Shown here piece by piece: positions 1-9,018 of a DNA stretch of 64,000 nucleotides. The notes beneath the pieces were generated by a model that was not told the DNA's origin, made no database searches, and saw only the letters and a program-made list of their open reading frames with translations. Each line of letters begins with the position of its first letter. The stretch's first letter is position 1. The DNA is from Tabrizicola soli (GTDB lineage Bacteria > Pseudomonadota > Alphaproteobacteria > Rhodobacterales > Rhodobacteraceae): the NCBI RefSeq assembly GCF_015999335.1, contig NZ_JAEACP010000009.1, positions 62,001 through 126,000 on the forward strand. The letters run 5' to 3'. The position numbers were made by a program, and so were the translations under genes.

Positions 1-662
1 CCGATGGCGATCTCCCAGACCGCGCCGAAATCCAGCACCTCGCGGTTCTTGAACAGGTCATAGGCCACCGCCGCGCCCATGGTCGGCAGCGAGAGCAGGA
101 AGGAAAACTCCGCCGCCGCCCGTTTCTCCACGCCCATCAGCAGCGCCCCCACGATGGTCGCACCCGAGCGCGAGACGCCCGGCACCATGGCAAGGCACTG
201 GCAGACGCCGATGGCCAGCGACTTGCCGAAGGGCAGCGCCAGCGCGTCACGATGAACGGGCGTGGGCGCGATCCGGTCGATCACCAGCAGTACCACGCCG
301 CCCAGAATCAGCATGACGGTGATCAGGGCCGGGGTTTCGAACAGGACCTCCTTGATGAAGTCATGCGCCAGCACGCCCACCACCACGGCCGGAAGGAAGG
401 CCAGGAGGACCGAGACGATCGACCGCCGCGCCGCGTCGTCATGTCGCGCGCGCAGGAACAGACGCAGCACCAGCGCGGCATAGACCGAGGTCAGGGCCAG
501 GATCGCGCCCAGCTGGATCACCACCTCGAAGGTCTTGCCCTTCGATTCGAAGCCCAGGAAATGCCCCGCCAGCAAGAGGTGCCCGGTCGAGGACACCGGC
601 AGGAATTCGGTCAGCCCTTCGAGAAGGCCCAGAAAGGCGGCGATAAGCGTCTGGTTTTCCAT
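1..662 (-). CDS. uppP: undecaprenyl-diphosphatase UppP/BacA (3' end outside window)
   Basis: Integral membrane phosphatase that dephosphorylates undecaprenyl diphosphate so that the lipid carrier for peptidoglycan precursors can be reused. About 220 N-terminal residues are visible; the last 45-50 of a usual ~268 lie beyond the window edge. The two family signatures are present: [14 protein letters not shown] at residues 15-28 and PGVSRSGAT at about 160-170, each beside hydrophobic helices. The ATG at 662 places the first signature at the usual distance from the N-terminus. The NDUFA9-like reductase lies 109 bases upstream on the same strand, so the two may be co-transcribed. Confidence 0.95.
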   Translation of the reverse strand, partial: MENQTLIAAFLGLLEGLTEFLPVSSTGHLLLAGHFLGFESKGKTFEVVIQLGAILALTSVYAALVLRLFLRARHDDAARRSIVSVLLAFLPAVVVGVLAHDFIKEVLFETPALITVMLILGGVVLLVIDRIAPTPVHRDALALPFGKSLAIGVCQCLAMVPGVSRSGATIVGALLMGVEKRAAAEFSFLLSLPTMGAAVAYDLFKNREVLDFGAVWEIAI

Positions 663-743
663 GTCCTGCCCCACCGGCTCTCAGGCCGGGATCTGCCGCC
701 GATGACAAGGATCACGCGGCAGTCGGCGGGCAGCGCGTCAGGG

Positions 744-763
744 GTCCTGCGCGCCGGCAGGAC
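744..763. other. short stem-loop between uppP and the NDUFA9-like gene
   Basis: GTCCTGC at 744-750 and GCAGGAC at 757-763 form a perfect 7-bp stem with a 6-base loop. There is no T-run on either side, so it is not a standard intrinsic terminator. It could be an mRNA-processing or attenuation hairpin, or mean nothing. Confidence 0.3.
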
Positions 764-771
764 CGGATGCA

Positions 772-1758
772 TCAGGCTTTCTTCAGGTTCTTGGCCGAAG
801 CCTTGATCGCCGCATATTGCCCCGAACGCCGGAAGCGCCAGAGATATTCCGGCAGCACGGCCTCCATCGCGACAGGGGCGATCCCCAACTCGGCAAAGCC
901 CTTCGCGCCGGGCGAGACCACGTTGTCGCGCCGCAGGTTCCGCACCTGGTCGACGGTCAGCATCTTGTTCTCGACCAGGCCCAGCGTCACCGCCTGCACC
1001 GCGTCGAAGGCAAAACCGATGACGCTGGCGAGGAAGAAGGGGATGTTGACCACCGCCCGACGGCGCTGGATCACCTCGAGCATCCGGTCCATCAGGCCGC
1101 GGAACGTGTCGACCTCCGGCCCGCCAAGCTCATAGACGCCGGGAGCGGCCTCGCCCAGCACGCCCTTGACGGCCGCGCGGGCGACGTCATCGACATGGAC
1201 CGGCTGGAACCGCGTATCCGCGCCGACGACCGGCAGGATCGGACCCACCCGGGTCATTCCGGCGAAACGGTTGAAGAACTGGTCCTCGGTCCCGAATATC
1301 ACCGAGGGGCGCAGGATCACCGCATTGGGGAAAGCCGCCAGCACGGCCGCCTCGCCCTCGCCCTTGGTGCGGGCATAGGTGCTATCCGACCCCTTGTCGG
1401 CCCCGATGGCCGAGACATGGACCAGATCCCCCACCCCTTCCGCCGCGGCGATCCGGGCGATCCGGCCCGCGCCTTCGGTCTGCACCGCGGCAAAGGTGTT
1501 CTTGCCCGAGCGGACCATGACGCCGACGCAGTTCACCACCGCATCAGCGCCGCGCAGCGCCGCGCGGACGCTGGCATCGTCGCGGATGTTGCAGGCGATC
1601 GGCTCGACCTGGCCGACGACGCCGTAGGGGCGGACGAACAGGGCCTCGTTCGGCCGCCGCACCGCCACCCGCACCCGCCAGCCCTCTTTCGCCATGCGGC
1701 GCGCGATGTAGCGGCCGACAAAGCCCGAACCGCCGAAGATGGTGACAAGCTTGCTCAT
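772..1758 (-). CDS. NDUFA9-like NAD(P)-binding reductase (atypical SDR, complex I NDUFA9 family)
   Basis: A 328-residue Rossmann-fold protein of the extended/atypical SDR class. The N-terminus has the nucleotide-binding motif [14 protein letters not shown] at about residues 8-21. Later motifs ([25 protein letters not shown] and [10 protein letters not shown]) match alphaproteobacterial relatives of NDUFA9. The mitochondrial relative is a complex I accessory subunit; in free-living bacteria the substrate is unknown. The open frame extends 30 codons further, but the ATG at 1758 puts the glycine motif at the normal distance. It lies upstream of uppP on the same strand. Confidence 0.85.
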   Translation of the reverse strand: MSKLVTIFGGSGFVGRYIARRMAKEGWRVRVAVRRPNEALFVRPYGVVGQVEPIACNIRDDASVRAALRGADAVVNCVGVMVRSGKNTFAAVQTEGAGRIARIAAAEGVGDLVHVSAIGADKGSDSTYARTKGEGEAAVLAAFPNAVILRPSVIFGTEDQFFNRFAGMTRVGPILPVVGADTRFQPVHVDDVARAAVKGVLGEAAPGVYELGGPEVDTFRGLMDRMLEVIQRRRAVVNIPFFLASVIGFAFDAVQAVTLGLVENKMLTVDQVRNLRRDNVVSPGAKGFAELGIAPVAMEAVLPEYLWRFRRSGQYAAIKASAKNLKKA

Positions 1759-1872
1759 GTGCGCACCCCTGCGAAAGCGCCGAAAAGACACCGGAACCTT
1801 CCGGATCAATACCCCCGGCACCGGGGGCGGGCAAGGCGAAAGCGGCATTGCATTTTTTCCATTCGGGGGCCG

Positions 1873-1901
1873 TTGACTCTGCCGGAAGGGGCCGCTACAT
1901 C
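1873..1901 (+). promoter_or_regulatory. predicted sigma70-type promoter for tRNA-Leu
   Basis: TTGACT (1873-1878) is separated by exactly 17 bases from TACATC (1896-1901), and the tRNA starts 14 bases later. The -35 matches 5 of 6 consensus bases and the -10 matches 4 of 6. Spacing and position are right for a stable-RNA promoter. Confidence 0.55.
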
Positions 1902-1915
1902 GCCCTCACGACATC

Positions 1916-2000
1916 GCCCAGATGGCGGAATTGGTAGACGCGCTGGTTTCAGGTACCAGTGCCGCAAGGCGTGGAGGTTCGAGTCCTCTTCTGGGCACCA
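1916..2000 (+). tRNA. tRNA-Leu(CAG)
   Basis: The acceptor stem pairs GCCCAGA (1916-1922) with TCTGGGC, followed by an encoded ACCA end. The anticodon stem CTGGT/ACCAG encloses the loop TTCAGGT, giving anticodon CAG at 1950-1952. A short variable arm (TGCCGCAAGGCGT) marks the class II tRNA structure expected for leucine. The T-arm GGAGGTTCGAGTCCTC is canonical. It decodes CUG, the commonest Leu codon in a GC-rich genome. Confidence 0.97.
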
Positions 2001-2007
2001 CTACCCC

Positions 2008-2046
2008 AAGGCCGCGTTCCCGCAAGGGGCGCGGCCTTCGGTTTTC
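2008..2046 (+). terminator. intrinsic terminator after tRNA-Leu
   Basis: AAGGCCGCG (2008-2016) pairs with CGCGGCCTT (2030-2038), followed by CGGTTTTCC. It lies 8 bases after the tRNA 3' end. The rest of the gap to 2191 holds no recognised feature beyond the leader of the helicase gene. Confidence 0.75.
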
Positions 2047-2191
2047 CGGGCCTATACAGCACCGCCGCTTTCGGATAGGTGCCCCGGACGGTCGAGATTC
2101 CACGACTGTGGGCGAGGAGGCCCACACCAGGGGGACAGGGGCCGTTTGGCTTATTCGGGCGCTGGCTTCGCCCCCCTTTGGAAAGACATCC

Positions 2192-4558
2192 ATGACGATC
2201 GAGAACGTGGCCTCGCCGCTGGCGCAGGCTTTGGCAGACAAGGGCTATGAGACGCTGACCTCGGTGCAGGAGGCGGTGCTGGCGGACGGCGTCGCGGGCC
2301 GCGATGCGCTGGTCTCGGCGCAGACCGGCTCGGGCAAGACGGTGGCCTTCGGCCTGGCGATTGCGCCCGAGATCCTGGGCGGGCAGGACGTGCTGCTGTT
2401 CGCCGACAAGCCCATCGCGCTGGCCATCGCGCCGACGCGGGAATTGGCGCTGCAGGTCGCGCGCGAACTGGAATGGCTTTACGCTGGCGCCCAGGCCAGG
2501 CTGGCCACCTGCGTCGGCGGGATGGACTACCGGACCGAACGCCGCGCGCTGGAGCGCGGGGCGCATATCGTTGTCGGCACTCCCGGCCGGTTGCGCGACC
2601 ATATCGAGCGCGGCAGCCTCGACCTGTCGGGTATTCGCGCCGTGGTTCTGGACGAGGCGGACGAGATGCTGGACCTGGGCTTTGCCGAGGACCTGGAGTT
2701 CATCCTGGCCGCCGCACCCGAGGACCGGCGGACGCTGATGTTCTCGGCCACTGTGCCGAAAGAAATCGAGAGGCTCGCCGGCGAGTTCCAGAAGGACGCG
2801 CTGCGGATCGTGGCGCAGGGCGAGGCGAAGCAGCATGTCGACATCGAATACCGCGCCTTCTCGGTCGCGGTGCGGGACCGGGAACATGCGATCTTCAACG
2901 TGCTGCGCTTCCATGAGGCGCGGACGGCAATCGTCTTCTGCAAGACGCGGGCAAACGTGAATCACCTTCTGGCGCGGATGGGCAACCGGGGCTTTCAGGT
3001 CGTGGCGCTCTCGGGCGAACTCAGCCAGCAGGAACGCACCCACGCCCTGCAGGCCCTGCGCGACGGTCGCGCACGGGTCTGCATCGCCACCGACGTGGCC
3101 GCGCGGGGCATCGACCTGCCGGGGCTGGAGCTGGTGATCCATGCCGACCTGCCCTCCAACTCGGAAACGCTGCTGCACCGTTCCGGCCGCACCGGGCGGG
3201 CGGGCAAGAAGGGCGTCTCGGCGCTGATCGTGACCCCGGCCGAGTTCAAGAAGGCCCAGCGCCTGCTGTCGGGCGCGAAGGTCGTGGCGGAATGGGGCGC
3301 GGCCCCCGGCGCGGACGACGTGCAGGCCAAGGATGACCTGCGGATTCTGGAGCATCCCGCCCTGACCGCCCCCATCGGCGACGAGGCCGGGATCGCGGGC
3401 GATCTCTTGCAGCAGTTCGGCGCCGAGGCCCTGGCCGCCGCCTTCGTCCGGCTGTGGCGCGAGGGTCGCTCGGCCCCCGAGGTCCTGTCCACCGACCTGC
3501 CGGTCCCGCCGCCCTCGGCCCCGCGCGAACGCGGCGAATTCGGGCCTTCGGTCTGGTTCCGGATCTCGGTCGGCCGCGCGGGCCGAGCCGAGGCGCGCTG
3601 GCTGCTGCCCAAGATCTGCGACGCGGGCAGCATCGCCAAGGACGGCATCGGCGCGATCCGGGTGCGCGAGGACGAGACCTTCGTGCAGATCGCCGAGGCG
3701 CTGGCCTCGCGCTTTGGCGGCGAGGTCGAGCTGGACAAGGGCCTGACGATGCAGCGGGTCGAGGGCGAGCCGGAATTCGACAAGCCCCGTTTCCCGCGCG
3801 CCGAGAAGCCCCGGTTCGAGCGTCCCGAACGGCGCGAGCGGGCCGAGAAACCCGCCTATACTCCGAAACCGCCGCGCGTGGTCGAGGAGGGGGACGAGGC
3901 CCCGTCCGAGTACCGGCCGAAGCCGAAGGCGAAATACGACGACCGTCCCCGCCCGTCCGAAGCGCGGCCCGAGTGGAAGGACCGCCCGGCGCGCGACGAC
4001 GACCGCCCGGCGCGCAAGCCCTATGCCCCGCGTCCCGAGGGCGAGACCGAGGACCGCCCGCGCAAGCCGCGCTGGTCGCCGGACCAGAAATCCGCTCCGC
4101 GCGCGGCCGGCTACAAGAGCCATGGCGGCGCGTCCGACAGGCCCGCCCGCGCCGGCGGCTACAAGAGCCATGCCGCCGAAGGCACCGGCTTCAAGCGCCG
4201 CGACGAGGGCTACAAGCCGCGCGAGGAGGGCGACCGCCCGGCCCGCAAGCCCTATGCGCCGAAGCCCGAGGGATTCCGGCGTGACGAAGGCGACCGTCCG
4301 GCGCGGAAACCCTATGCCCCCAAGGGCGAGGGCTACCGCCCGCGTGAGGAGGGCGACCGGCCGAAAAAGACCTATGCGCCCAAGGGCGACGAGGCGCGGC
4401 CCTTCGTGAAACGTGAGGGTCCGGGCAAGCCCGGCGGGTTCAAGAGCCATGCGGCCGGGGGCAAGAAGCCGTTCGACAAACCCCGGGCCGAAAAGCCCCG
4501 GACCGATGCGCGCGATACCTCCAAGCGGTTCGTGCCGCCGAAGGGGCCGAAACGCTGA
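2192..4558 (+). CDS. DEAD-box ATP-dependent RNA helicase with DbpA-type RNA-binding domain and basic repeat tail
   Basis: ATP-dependent RNA helicase, probably acting in ribosome assembly or cold-shock mRNA remodelling like DeaD/CsdA. The 788 residues contain, in order: Walker A AQTGSGKT (43-50), PTRELA (81-86), DEAD (154-157), SAT (185-187) and HRSGRTGR (329-336). A DbpA-like RNA-binding fold follows at about 450-515. After it comes a tail of some 260 residues rich in Arg, Pro, Lys and Glu with recurring units such as RPARKPYAPK and GYKSH. The frame runs open upstream through the tRNA gene, which cannot be coding; the ATG at 2192 begins the normal N-terminal helix just before the Q-motif region. 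The DbpA-like domain and overall order favour the DeaD/CsdA group over RhlE. Confidence 0.93.
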   Translation: MTIENVASPLAQALADKGYETLTSVQEAVLADGVAGRDALVSAQTGSGKTVAFGLAIAPEILGGQDVLLFADKPIALAIAPTRELALQVARELEWLYAGAQARLATCVGGMDYRTERRALERGAHIVVGTPGRLRDHIERGSLDLSGIRAVVLDEADEMLDLGFAEDLEFILAAAPEDRRTLMFSATVPKEIERLAGEFQKDALRIVAQGEAKQHVDIEYRAFSVAVRDREHAIFNVLRFHEARTAIVFCKTRANVNHLLARMGNRGFQVVALSGELSQQERTHALQALRDGRARVCIATDVAARGIDLPGLELVIHADLPSNSETLLHRSGRTGRAGKKGVSALIVTPAEFKKAQRLLSGAKVVAEWGAAPGADDVQAKDDLRILEHPALTAPIGDEAGIAGDLLQQFGAEALAAAFVRLWREGRSAPEVLSTDLPVPPPSAPRERGEFGPSVWFRISVGRAGRAEARWLLPKICDAGSIAKDGIGAIRVREDETFVQIAEALASRFGGEVELDKGLTMQRVEGEPEFDKPRFPRAEKPRFERPERRERAEKPAYTPKPPRVVEEGDEAPSEYRPKPKAKYDDRPRPSEARPEWKDRPARDDDRPARKPYAPRPEGETEDRPRKPRWSPDQKSAPRAAGYKSHGGASDRPARAGGYKSHAAEGTGFKRRDEGYKPREEGDRPARKPYAPKPEGFRRDEGDRPARKPYAPKGEGYRPREEGDRPKKTYAPKGDEARPFVKREGPGKPGGFKSHAAGGKKPFDKPRAEKPRTDARDTSKRFVPPKGPKR

Positions 4559-4565
4559 TGCAGAG

Positions 4566-4589
4566 GGGCCGGGACTTCCCGGCCCTTTT
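4566..4589 (+). terminator. intrinsic terminator after the RNA helicase gene
   Basis: GGGCCGGG and CCCGGCCC form a perfect 8-bp stem around ACTT, followed directly by TTTTC. It starts 8 bases after the helicase stop codon and lies between two convergent genes. Confidence 0.85.
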
Positions 4590-4596
4590 CACATGG

Positions 4597-5373
4597 TCAG
4601 CCCAGCAACCGGCGCACCGCCTCGGCATGGGCGGCGGGCGGCAGGGCCAGCACCCCCTCGGCCATCGCGCCCGGCGTGTTGAAGTGCAGCGCCTCTCCCT
4701 TGCGATCCGAGACCACCGCCCCCGCCTTGGCCGCGATCAGGCTGCCCGCCGCGATGTCCCATTCCCAGGCATCGCGCAGGGTCAGCATCCCATCGAACCG
4801 CCCCTCGGCCGCAAGGCACAGCCGCCAGGCCAGCGAGGCGCGGAAATGCCGCTTCAGGTCGGGCACCCCGCCGGGCCATTTCTCGGGCAGCAGATTGGCC
4901 TTGGTCGTCAGCACATCCGAGCCCTCCAGCCGATCGCTACGACTGACAGAGATCGGCTGGCCGTCGCGCAAGGCGGGCGAGCTTTCCGAGGCGACGTAGA
5001 TCCGGTCCATCGCGGGCAGGAAGACCACCCCGGCCGTCACCCGCCCCTGATGCGCCACGGCCAGCGAGTGCGAGAAGGATTCCTCTCCGGCGATGAAGGC
5101 GCGGGTGCCGTCGATCGGATCGATGATGAAGACCGTATCGCGCGACAGGCGGGCGGAATCGTCCGGCGTCTCCTCGCTGAGCCAGCCGTAGTCGGGCCGG
5201 GCGGCCAGCAGCCGGGCCTTCAGCATCTCGTTCACGGCAAGGTCGGCCTCGCTGACCGGGCCATGCTCGCCGCCCTTGTCCCAATGTTTCACGTCGCGCC
5301 GCCAGTGGCGCATGGCGATCCGCCCCGCCTCGCGCGCGGCGTCGGTCAGAAGCGCGAGGTCACGCGCCGGCAA
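4597..5373 (-). CDS. cysQ: 3'(2'),5'-bisphosphate nucleotidase CysQ (inositol monophosphatase superfamily)
   Basis: Predicted to hydrolyse 3'-phosphoadenosine 5'-phosphate to AMP and phosphate, removing the inhibitory by-product of sulfate assimilation. At 258 residues it has the family length. The Mg-binding signatures are SEET (66-69), DPIDGTRAF (85-93) and WEWDIAAG (203-210). The start overlaps the end of pmbA by 14 bases, so translation is probably coupled. Within the superfamily an inositol monophosphatase or a histidinol-phosphatase-like activity cannot be excluded, but the DPIDGTRAF form and sequence around it fit CysQ best. Confidence 0.88.
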   Translation of the reverse strand: MPARDLALLTDAAREAGRIAMRHWRRDVKHWDKGGEHGPVSEADLAVNEMLKARLLAARPDYGWLSEETPDDSARLSRDTVFIIDPIDGTRAFIAGEESFSHSLAVAHQGRVTAGVVFLPAMDRIYVASESSPALRDGQPISVSRSDRLEGSDVLTTKANLLPEKWPGGVPDLKRHFRASLAWRLCLAAEGRFDGMLTLRDAWEWDIAAGSLIAAKAGAVVSDRKGEALHFNTPGAMAEGVLALPPAAHAEAVRRLLG

Positions 5374-6703
5374 GGGTCATTCCGTCGATCAGGATCGAGG
5401 GCACCCGCGTCGACAGATGCGCCCGCGCGTCATTGGCCGGAACCAGCCGCAGAAGCATGTCGCGCAGGTTGCCGGCGATGGTGCATTCGTGGACCGGATA
5501 GGCCAGCTGGCCATTCTCGACCCAGAACCCGGCCGCCCCGCGCGAATAATCGCCGGTCGTCGGGTTGATGGTCGAACCGATCATCGAGGTCACCAGGAGG
5601 CCCGTCCCCATCTCGCGGATCAGGTCGGCGCGGCTGCGCGCGCCCTGGGTCAGGTCGATGTTGGTGGTCGAGGGCGAGGGCGGCGCGCTGGTCCCCCGGA
5701 AGGCATTGGCGGTCGAGGGCATCCCCAGCTTGCGCCCGGTCGCAAGGTCCAGGACCCAGCCGGTCAGCACGCCATCGGCCACGATCTCGCGCCGGCGGGT
5801 CGCCAGCCCCTCGCCGTCGAAGGGGCGCGAGCTGCCGATGCGGGGACGGTGCGGGTCCTCGATCAGCGAGAGGCCAGCGGGCAGCACCGGCTTGCCCAGC
5901 AGATCGCGCGCCCAACTGGAGCCGCGCGCAATGGAGGTGCCGTTGATCGCCGACAGCAGATGCCCGACCAGCGAGGCCGCCACCCGTTCGTCATAGACCA
6001 CCGGAAAGGTCCCGGTCCGGGGCTTCACCGAGCCGACGCGCTGCAGGGCCCGTTCCGCCGCCAGTCGCCCGATCTCCTCGGCCCCCGGCATGTCGGAGGC
6101 GTAGACCCGCCCCTCGCCCGCGTAATCGCGCTGCATTTCGTTGCCCTGGCCGGTGAAGGCCACCGCCGAGAGCGAAGTGGAACTGCGCCCGTAGCCGCCG
6201 GAAAAGCCGTTCGTCGCGGCCATGTGCAGGGAGCGGCGGCCATAGGCGGCGGCGGCCTCGACCTGGGTGATGCCCGGCGCCGCAAGCGCCGCGGTCTCGA
6301 CGGCGCGGGCCTGCGCCTCCAGCGTGGCGGCGCCCGGCTCTCCGGCGGGATCGGCAAGCTCCAGCGCCGCAAGGTCCCAGCCCTGCGCCAGTTGATCCGG
6401 GTCGGCAAGGCCCGAGGTCGGATCCTCGGGCGCCTCGCGCGCCATCGCCACGGCGCGTTCCGCCAGCGCCCGGATCGTCGCCGCCGATGTGTCCGAGGCC
6501 GAGACGCAGGCCTGCCGCCGCCCGACCAGCACGCGCAGCCCGATCTCCACCCCTTCCGAGCGTTCGGCCTGTTCCAGCGCGCCCTTGCGGATCTCGATCG
6601 AGAGCGCGGCGCCCGCGACGGCCAGCGCATCGGCGCTCTCGGCGCCCGCCTTGCGCGCGGCGTCCAGAAGCGAATGGCTGAGGTCGGCAAGGCTGGGGGT
6701 CAT
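5360..6703 (-). CDS. pmbA: metalloprotease-family protein PmbA/TldE
   Basis: Member of the TldD/PmbA (TldE) family, 447 residues. TldD and TldE form a heterodimeric zinc protease known for microcin B17 maturation and CcdA degradation; TldE is the partner that lacks the metal site. The C-terminal half contains GTGLLVTSMIG, TGDYSRGAAGFWVENG and HECTIAGNLRDM, the closest match being PmbA rather than TldD. The frame is open 39 codons further upstream, but the ATG at 6703 gives the normal N-terminus. No tldD is visible in the window. The 3' end overlaps cysQ; DUF2125 lies 79 bases upstream on the same strand. Confidence 0.92.
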   Translation of the reverse strand: MTPSLADLSHSLLDAARKAGAESADALAVAGAALSIEIRKGALEQAERSEGVEIGLRVLVGRRQACVSASDTSAATIRALAERAVAMAREAPEDPTSGLADPDQLAQGWDLAALELADPAGEPGAATLEAQARAVETAALAAPGITQVEAAAAYGRRSLHMAATNGFSGGYGRSSTSLSAVAFTGQGNEMQRDYAGEGRVYASDMPGAEEIGRLAAERALQRVGSVKPRTGTFPVVYDERVAASLVGHLLSAINGTSIARGSSWARDLLGKPVLPAGLSLIEDPHRPRIGSSRPFDGEGLATRRREIVADGVLTGWVLDLATGRKLGMPSTANAFRGTSAPPSPSTTNIDLTQGARSRADLIREMGTGLLVTSMIGSTINPTTGDYSRGAAGFWVENGQLAYPVHECTIAGNLRDMLLRLVPANDARAHLSTRVPSILIDGMTLAGA

Positions 6704-6782
6704 GGTCGGCTTCCGTTGGGTCTCCCGCCATGAGGTAGCCCTGCCCGCCCCCCGCTGCAAGGCCGGGCTATCCGCGCAGGGG

Positions 6783-8285
6783 TCAGAGAAGCTGCATCCC
6801 GTTGGCGAAGACGCCGCCATCGCGGAATTCGATCTCGGAAACCAGCTCGTCCGGCCCGGCGGGACGGGCGAACATCGCCAGCCCCATGCGGAAGCCCGTC
6901 GCCTCGTCCTCGCCCAGCAACCCCAGGGCGATCAGATTCTCGACCAGCTTGTGCACGCCCCTGATCTTCACGTTGAACTTGCCATCCGGGCGCGGCACGC
7001 CGTCGAAGGTCACAAGGTCGGTGTTGTCGAAGGTGACCCCGCCGGTGGCCGAAACCTCGGCCCCCGCGCCCTTGGTCAGAAGCTCTGTCAGCTCCAGAGA
7101 ATGCAGCTCGCCCGGTGGGGTCGGCGCGTCCAGATCGACCGCGGGATCCATGATGTCCCTGGTCCAGAGGCCGGTGCCCTTCGTGTCCAGCACGAAACTG
7201 GCCGGTTCGCGCGAGAGACGGGCGCCGGGGTCGAACAGGTCCCAGAGCTCCTCCGAGATGGTGAAATCGACCAGGCGGGTGAGGAAGGCGAAGTCCTGCG
7301 GCCTGTCGGACTTGCTGACCGGCATCACGAGATTGAACCCGCTTTCGGCAAAGGCCATCTCGACCTGCGGGAAGGGAAGGTCGTGCGACGACAGCGTGAA
7401 CCTGGCCCCGGAGAGCGAGGTGCCGTAGTTCATCCGGCTCTTGTCCAACGCCAGGACAAGACTGCCGCCGGCGGCACGGGCGGCCATCTTCGTCGGGCCG
7501 GCCGCCTCGGTCAGGTCGAAGTCCAGGCTGGCCGCGCCGAAGGACAGGCTGGTGTCGACGCTGAAGCCGCCGTTCAGCGCCACGGCGAGGTTCGCCATCA
7601 GATCGGCGTTCAGCAGATTGCCCTTCGTCGCGCCGCCGATATCGGCCAGCGTGACCGCGACCCTGCCGTCCGAGCCGGTTTCGGGGTCCTTGCCCGCGAT
7701 GTCCAGCGCCAGGTCTCTGGCGGCAAAGCTGGCGTCCAGCGCGGTCCGGTCGCCGTCCCGGGTCACCAGATAATGCCCCGTCGCCTCGGTCACGACCATC
7801 TCGGCCGTCGTGTCCAGGACCTTGCCGGTCTCGTCCGTCACCTCGTCCAGCGTCACCGTGACCTTCGGCGCGGTGAAGTCATAGCTGGTCTCGCTCGCGC
7901 TGCCGCCCGCGATGATCGCCATGCCCGGCTGGCTGATCGTCAGCTTCAGCGAGCCCGGCCCGTCCACCCGCTCGGGGAAGGCCATGGCCAGCGGATAGCT
8001 GTCCGGCAGAGTCACCGTCACCGTGCCGTCGCCATTGCCCGTGAACACCAGCCTGTCGAAGGTGGCCGAGGCGGTTCCGGCCAGCGGGTCCTTGTGGGTC
8101 AGGACGAGATCGGTCACCTCCAGCCGGTCGCCCTCCTGCGCCGTGCCGCCGACCGTCAGCTCTTGCCCGGCCGCGGTCGCCATCGCCTGCCAGCTTTCCC
8201 AGACCTCGGCCGGCGTCACGTCGGCCAGTGCGGCGGCGGGGGCCAGCACGAATGCCAGGGCCGTGGAACGGACAGCGCGGGACAT
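6783..8285 (-). CDS. DUF2125 domain-containing secreted protein
   Basis: A 500-residue protein with a clear N-terminal signal peptide (MSRAV, then a hydrophobic stretch ending around AALA, residue 22), so it should reach the periplasm or outer membrane. The rest is beta-rich with many short alternating segments, as in the DUF2125 family found in alphaproteobacteria. The family has no established function; some members resemble AsmA-like envelope proteins, but that is inference. The ATG at 8285 is preferred to an ATG 12 codons upstream because it leaves a normal-length signal peptide. First gene of a probable unit with pmbA and cysQ. Confidence 0.8.
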   Translation of the reverse strand: MSRAVRSTALAFVLAPAAALADVTPAEVWESWQAMATAAGQELTVGGTAQEGDRLEVTDLVLTHKDPLAGTASATFDRLVFTGNGDGTVTVTLPDSYPLAMAFPERVDGPGSLKLTISQPGMAIIAGGSASETSYDFTAPKVTVTLDEVTDETGKVLDTTAEMVVTEATGHYLVTRDGDRTALDASFAARDLALDIAGKDPETGSDGRVAVTLADIGGATKGNLLNADLMANLAVALNGGFSVDTSLSFGAASLDFDLTEAAGPTKMAARAAGGSLVLALDKSRMNYGTSLSGARFTLSSHDLPFPQVEMAFAESGFNLVMPVSKSDRPQDFAFLTRLVDFTISEELWDLFDPGARLSREPASFVLDTKGTGLWTRDIMDPAVDLDAPTPPGELHSLELTELLTKGAGAEVSATGGVTFDNTDLVTFDGVPRPDGKFNVKIRGVHKLVENLIALGLLGEDEATGFRMGLAMFARPAGPDELVSEIEFRDGGVFANGMQLL

Positions 8286-8387
8286 GGAACCGGCCTTTCG
8301 GGTTGAAATCGCGTCGTTCAACCTTTCAATCTGATCCCCGAGGCGTCAAGGGATTCCGGGCGCGGGTCGGGAAAGCCGGAGGGATGG

Positions 8388-9011
8388 ATGATCAGGGTGG
8401 AACAGATGGGCGGCGCTTGCACGATCAGGCTTTGCCGGCCCGAGAAGGCCAATGCCCTGACCGGGGCGATGCTGCGCGACATAGCCCAAGCCGCAGCGGG
8501 GGCAGCGGAGACGGCGCGAGTCCTGATCCTGACCGGCGAGGGCAAGGTCTTTTCCGCCGGAGCGGACCTGGAGGAGATGCAGGCCGGCCTTGGCCTGTCG
8601 CCGGCATGGGAGGCGGCCTCGGGAGCCATCGCCCGCTTCCCCGGCCTGAGCATCGCCGCGCTGAACGGCACGCTGGCGGGCGGCGCGATGGGCGTGGCGC
8701 TGGCCTGCGACCTGCGGATCGCGGTCCCCCCGGCCCAGTTCTTCTACCCTGTCATGCGGCTTGGCTACCGGCCGCAGCCCTCGGACCCGATCCGGCTGGC
8801 GGCGCTGGTCGGCCCGGCCCGCGCCAAGATGATCCTTCTGGCCGGGCAGAGGATCGCGGCCGAGGAGGCGCTGGCCTGGGGGCTGATCGACCGCGTCGTC
8901 CCGCCCGAGTCCCTGACCGACATGGCAATGTCGCTGGCCGAGCATGCACTTGCGGCCGATCCGGGGCATGTTGCCGCCCTGAAACGCATGAGCAACGGGG
9001 AACCAGCATGA
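8388..9011 (+). CDS. short enoyl-CoA hydratase/isomerase family protein
   Basis: Crotonase-fold protein. LILTGEGKVFSAGADLEEM (about residues 46-64) and NGTLAGGAMGVALACDLRIA (about 92-111) are the two segments that form the CoA oxyanion hole. At 207 residues it is some 50 shorter than a standard enoyl-CoA hydratase (about 255-265), and the missing part is the C-terminal helical region that normally closes the active site and helps trimerise. The stop overlaps the agmatinase start as ATGA. A 13-bp direct repeat straddles this junction (see 8986-9018), which suggests that the 3' end was rearranged. It may be active on a different acyl-CoA or be a decaying paralogue. Confidence 0.82.
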   Translation: MIRVEQMGGACTIRLCRPEKANALTGAMLRDIAQAAAGAAETARVLILTGEGKVFSAGADLEEMQAGLGLSPAWEAASGAIARFPGLSIAALNGTLAGGAMGVALACDLRIAVPPAQFFYPVMRLGYRPQPSDPIRLAALVGPARAKMILLAGQRIAAEEALAWGLIDRVVPPESLTDMAMSLAEHALAADPGHVAALKRMSNGEPA

Positions 9012-9018
9012 GCAACGG
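8986..9018. repeat. 13-bp direct repeat at the hydratase/agmatinase junction
   Basis: GCATGAGCAACGG occurs at 8986-8998 and again at 9006-9018, a period of 20 bases. The second copy contains the agmatinase start codon and encodes MSNG; the first gives the same MSNG peptide at the end of the hydratase, in a different frame relative to agmatinase. This looks like a short tandem duplication or a deletion junction. Confidence 0.8.

Noticed and set aside
1922-2191. 90-codon N-terminal extension of the helicase reading through tRNA-Leu
   Set aside because: It would run over the tRNA gene and its terminator; the ATG at 2192 starts the normal helicase N-terminus.
1949-4450. 833-codon open frame antisense to the helicase
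   Set aside because: Composition is an Arg/Ala/Gly/Leu shadow of the GC-rich helicase gene; no family resemblance.
3950-4500. Repetitive region at the end of the helicase gene as a candidate tandem DNA repeat
   Set aside because: The repeats are protein-level, with varying length and codon use, and are part of the basic tail.
5285-5294. TGTTTCACGT inside cysQ, half of a parS site
   Set aside because: Only the left half matches; the right half reads CGCGCC, so no palindrome forms.
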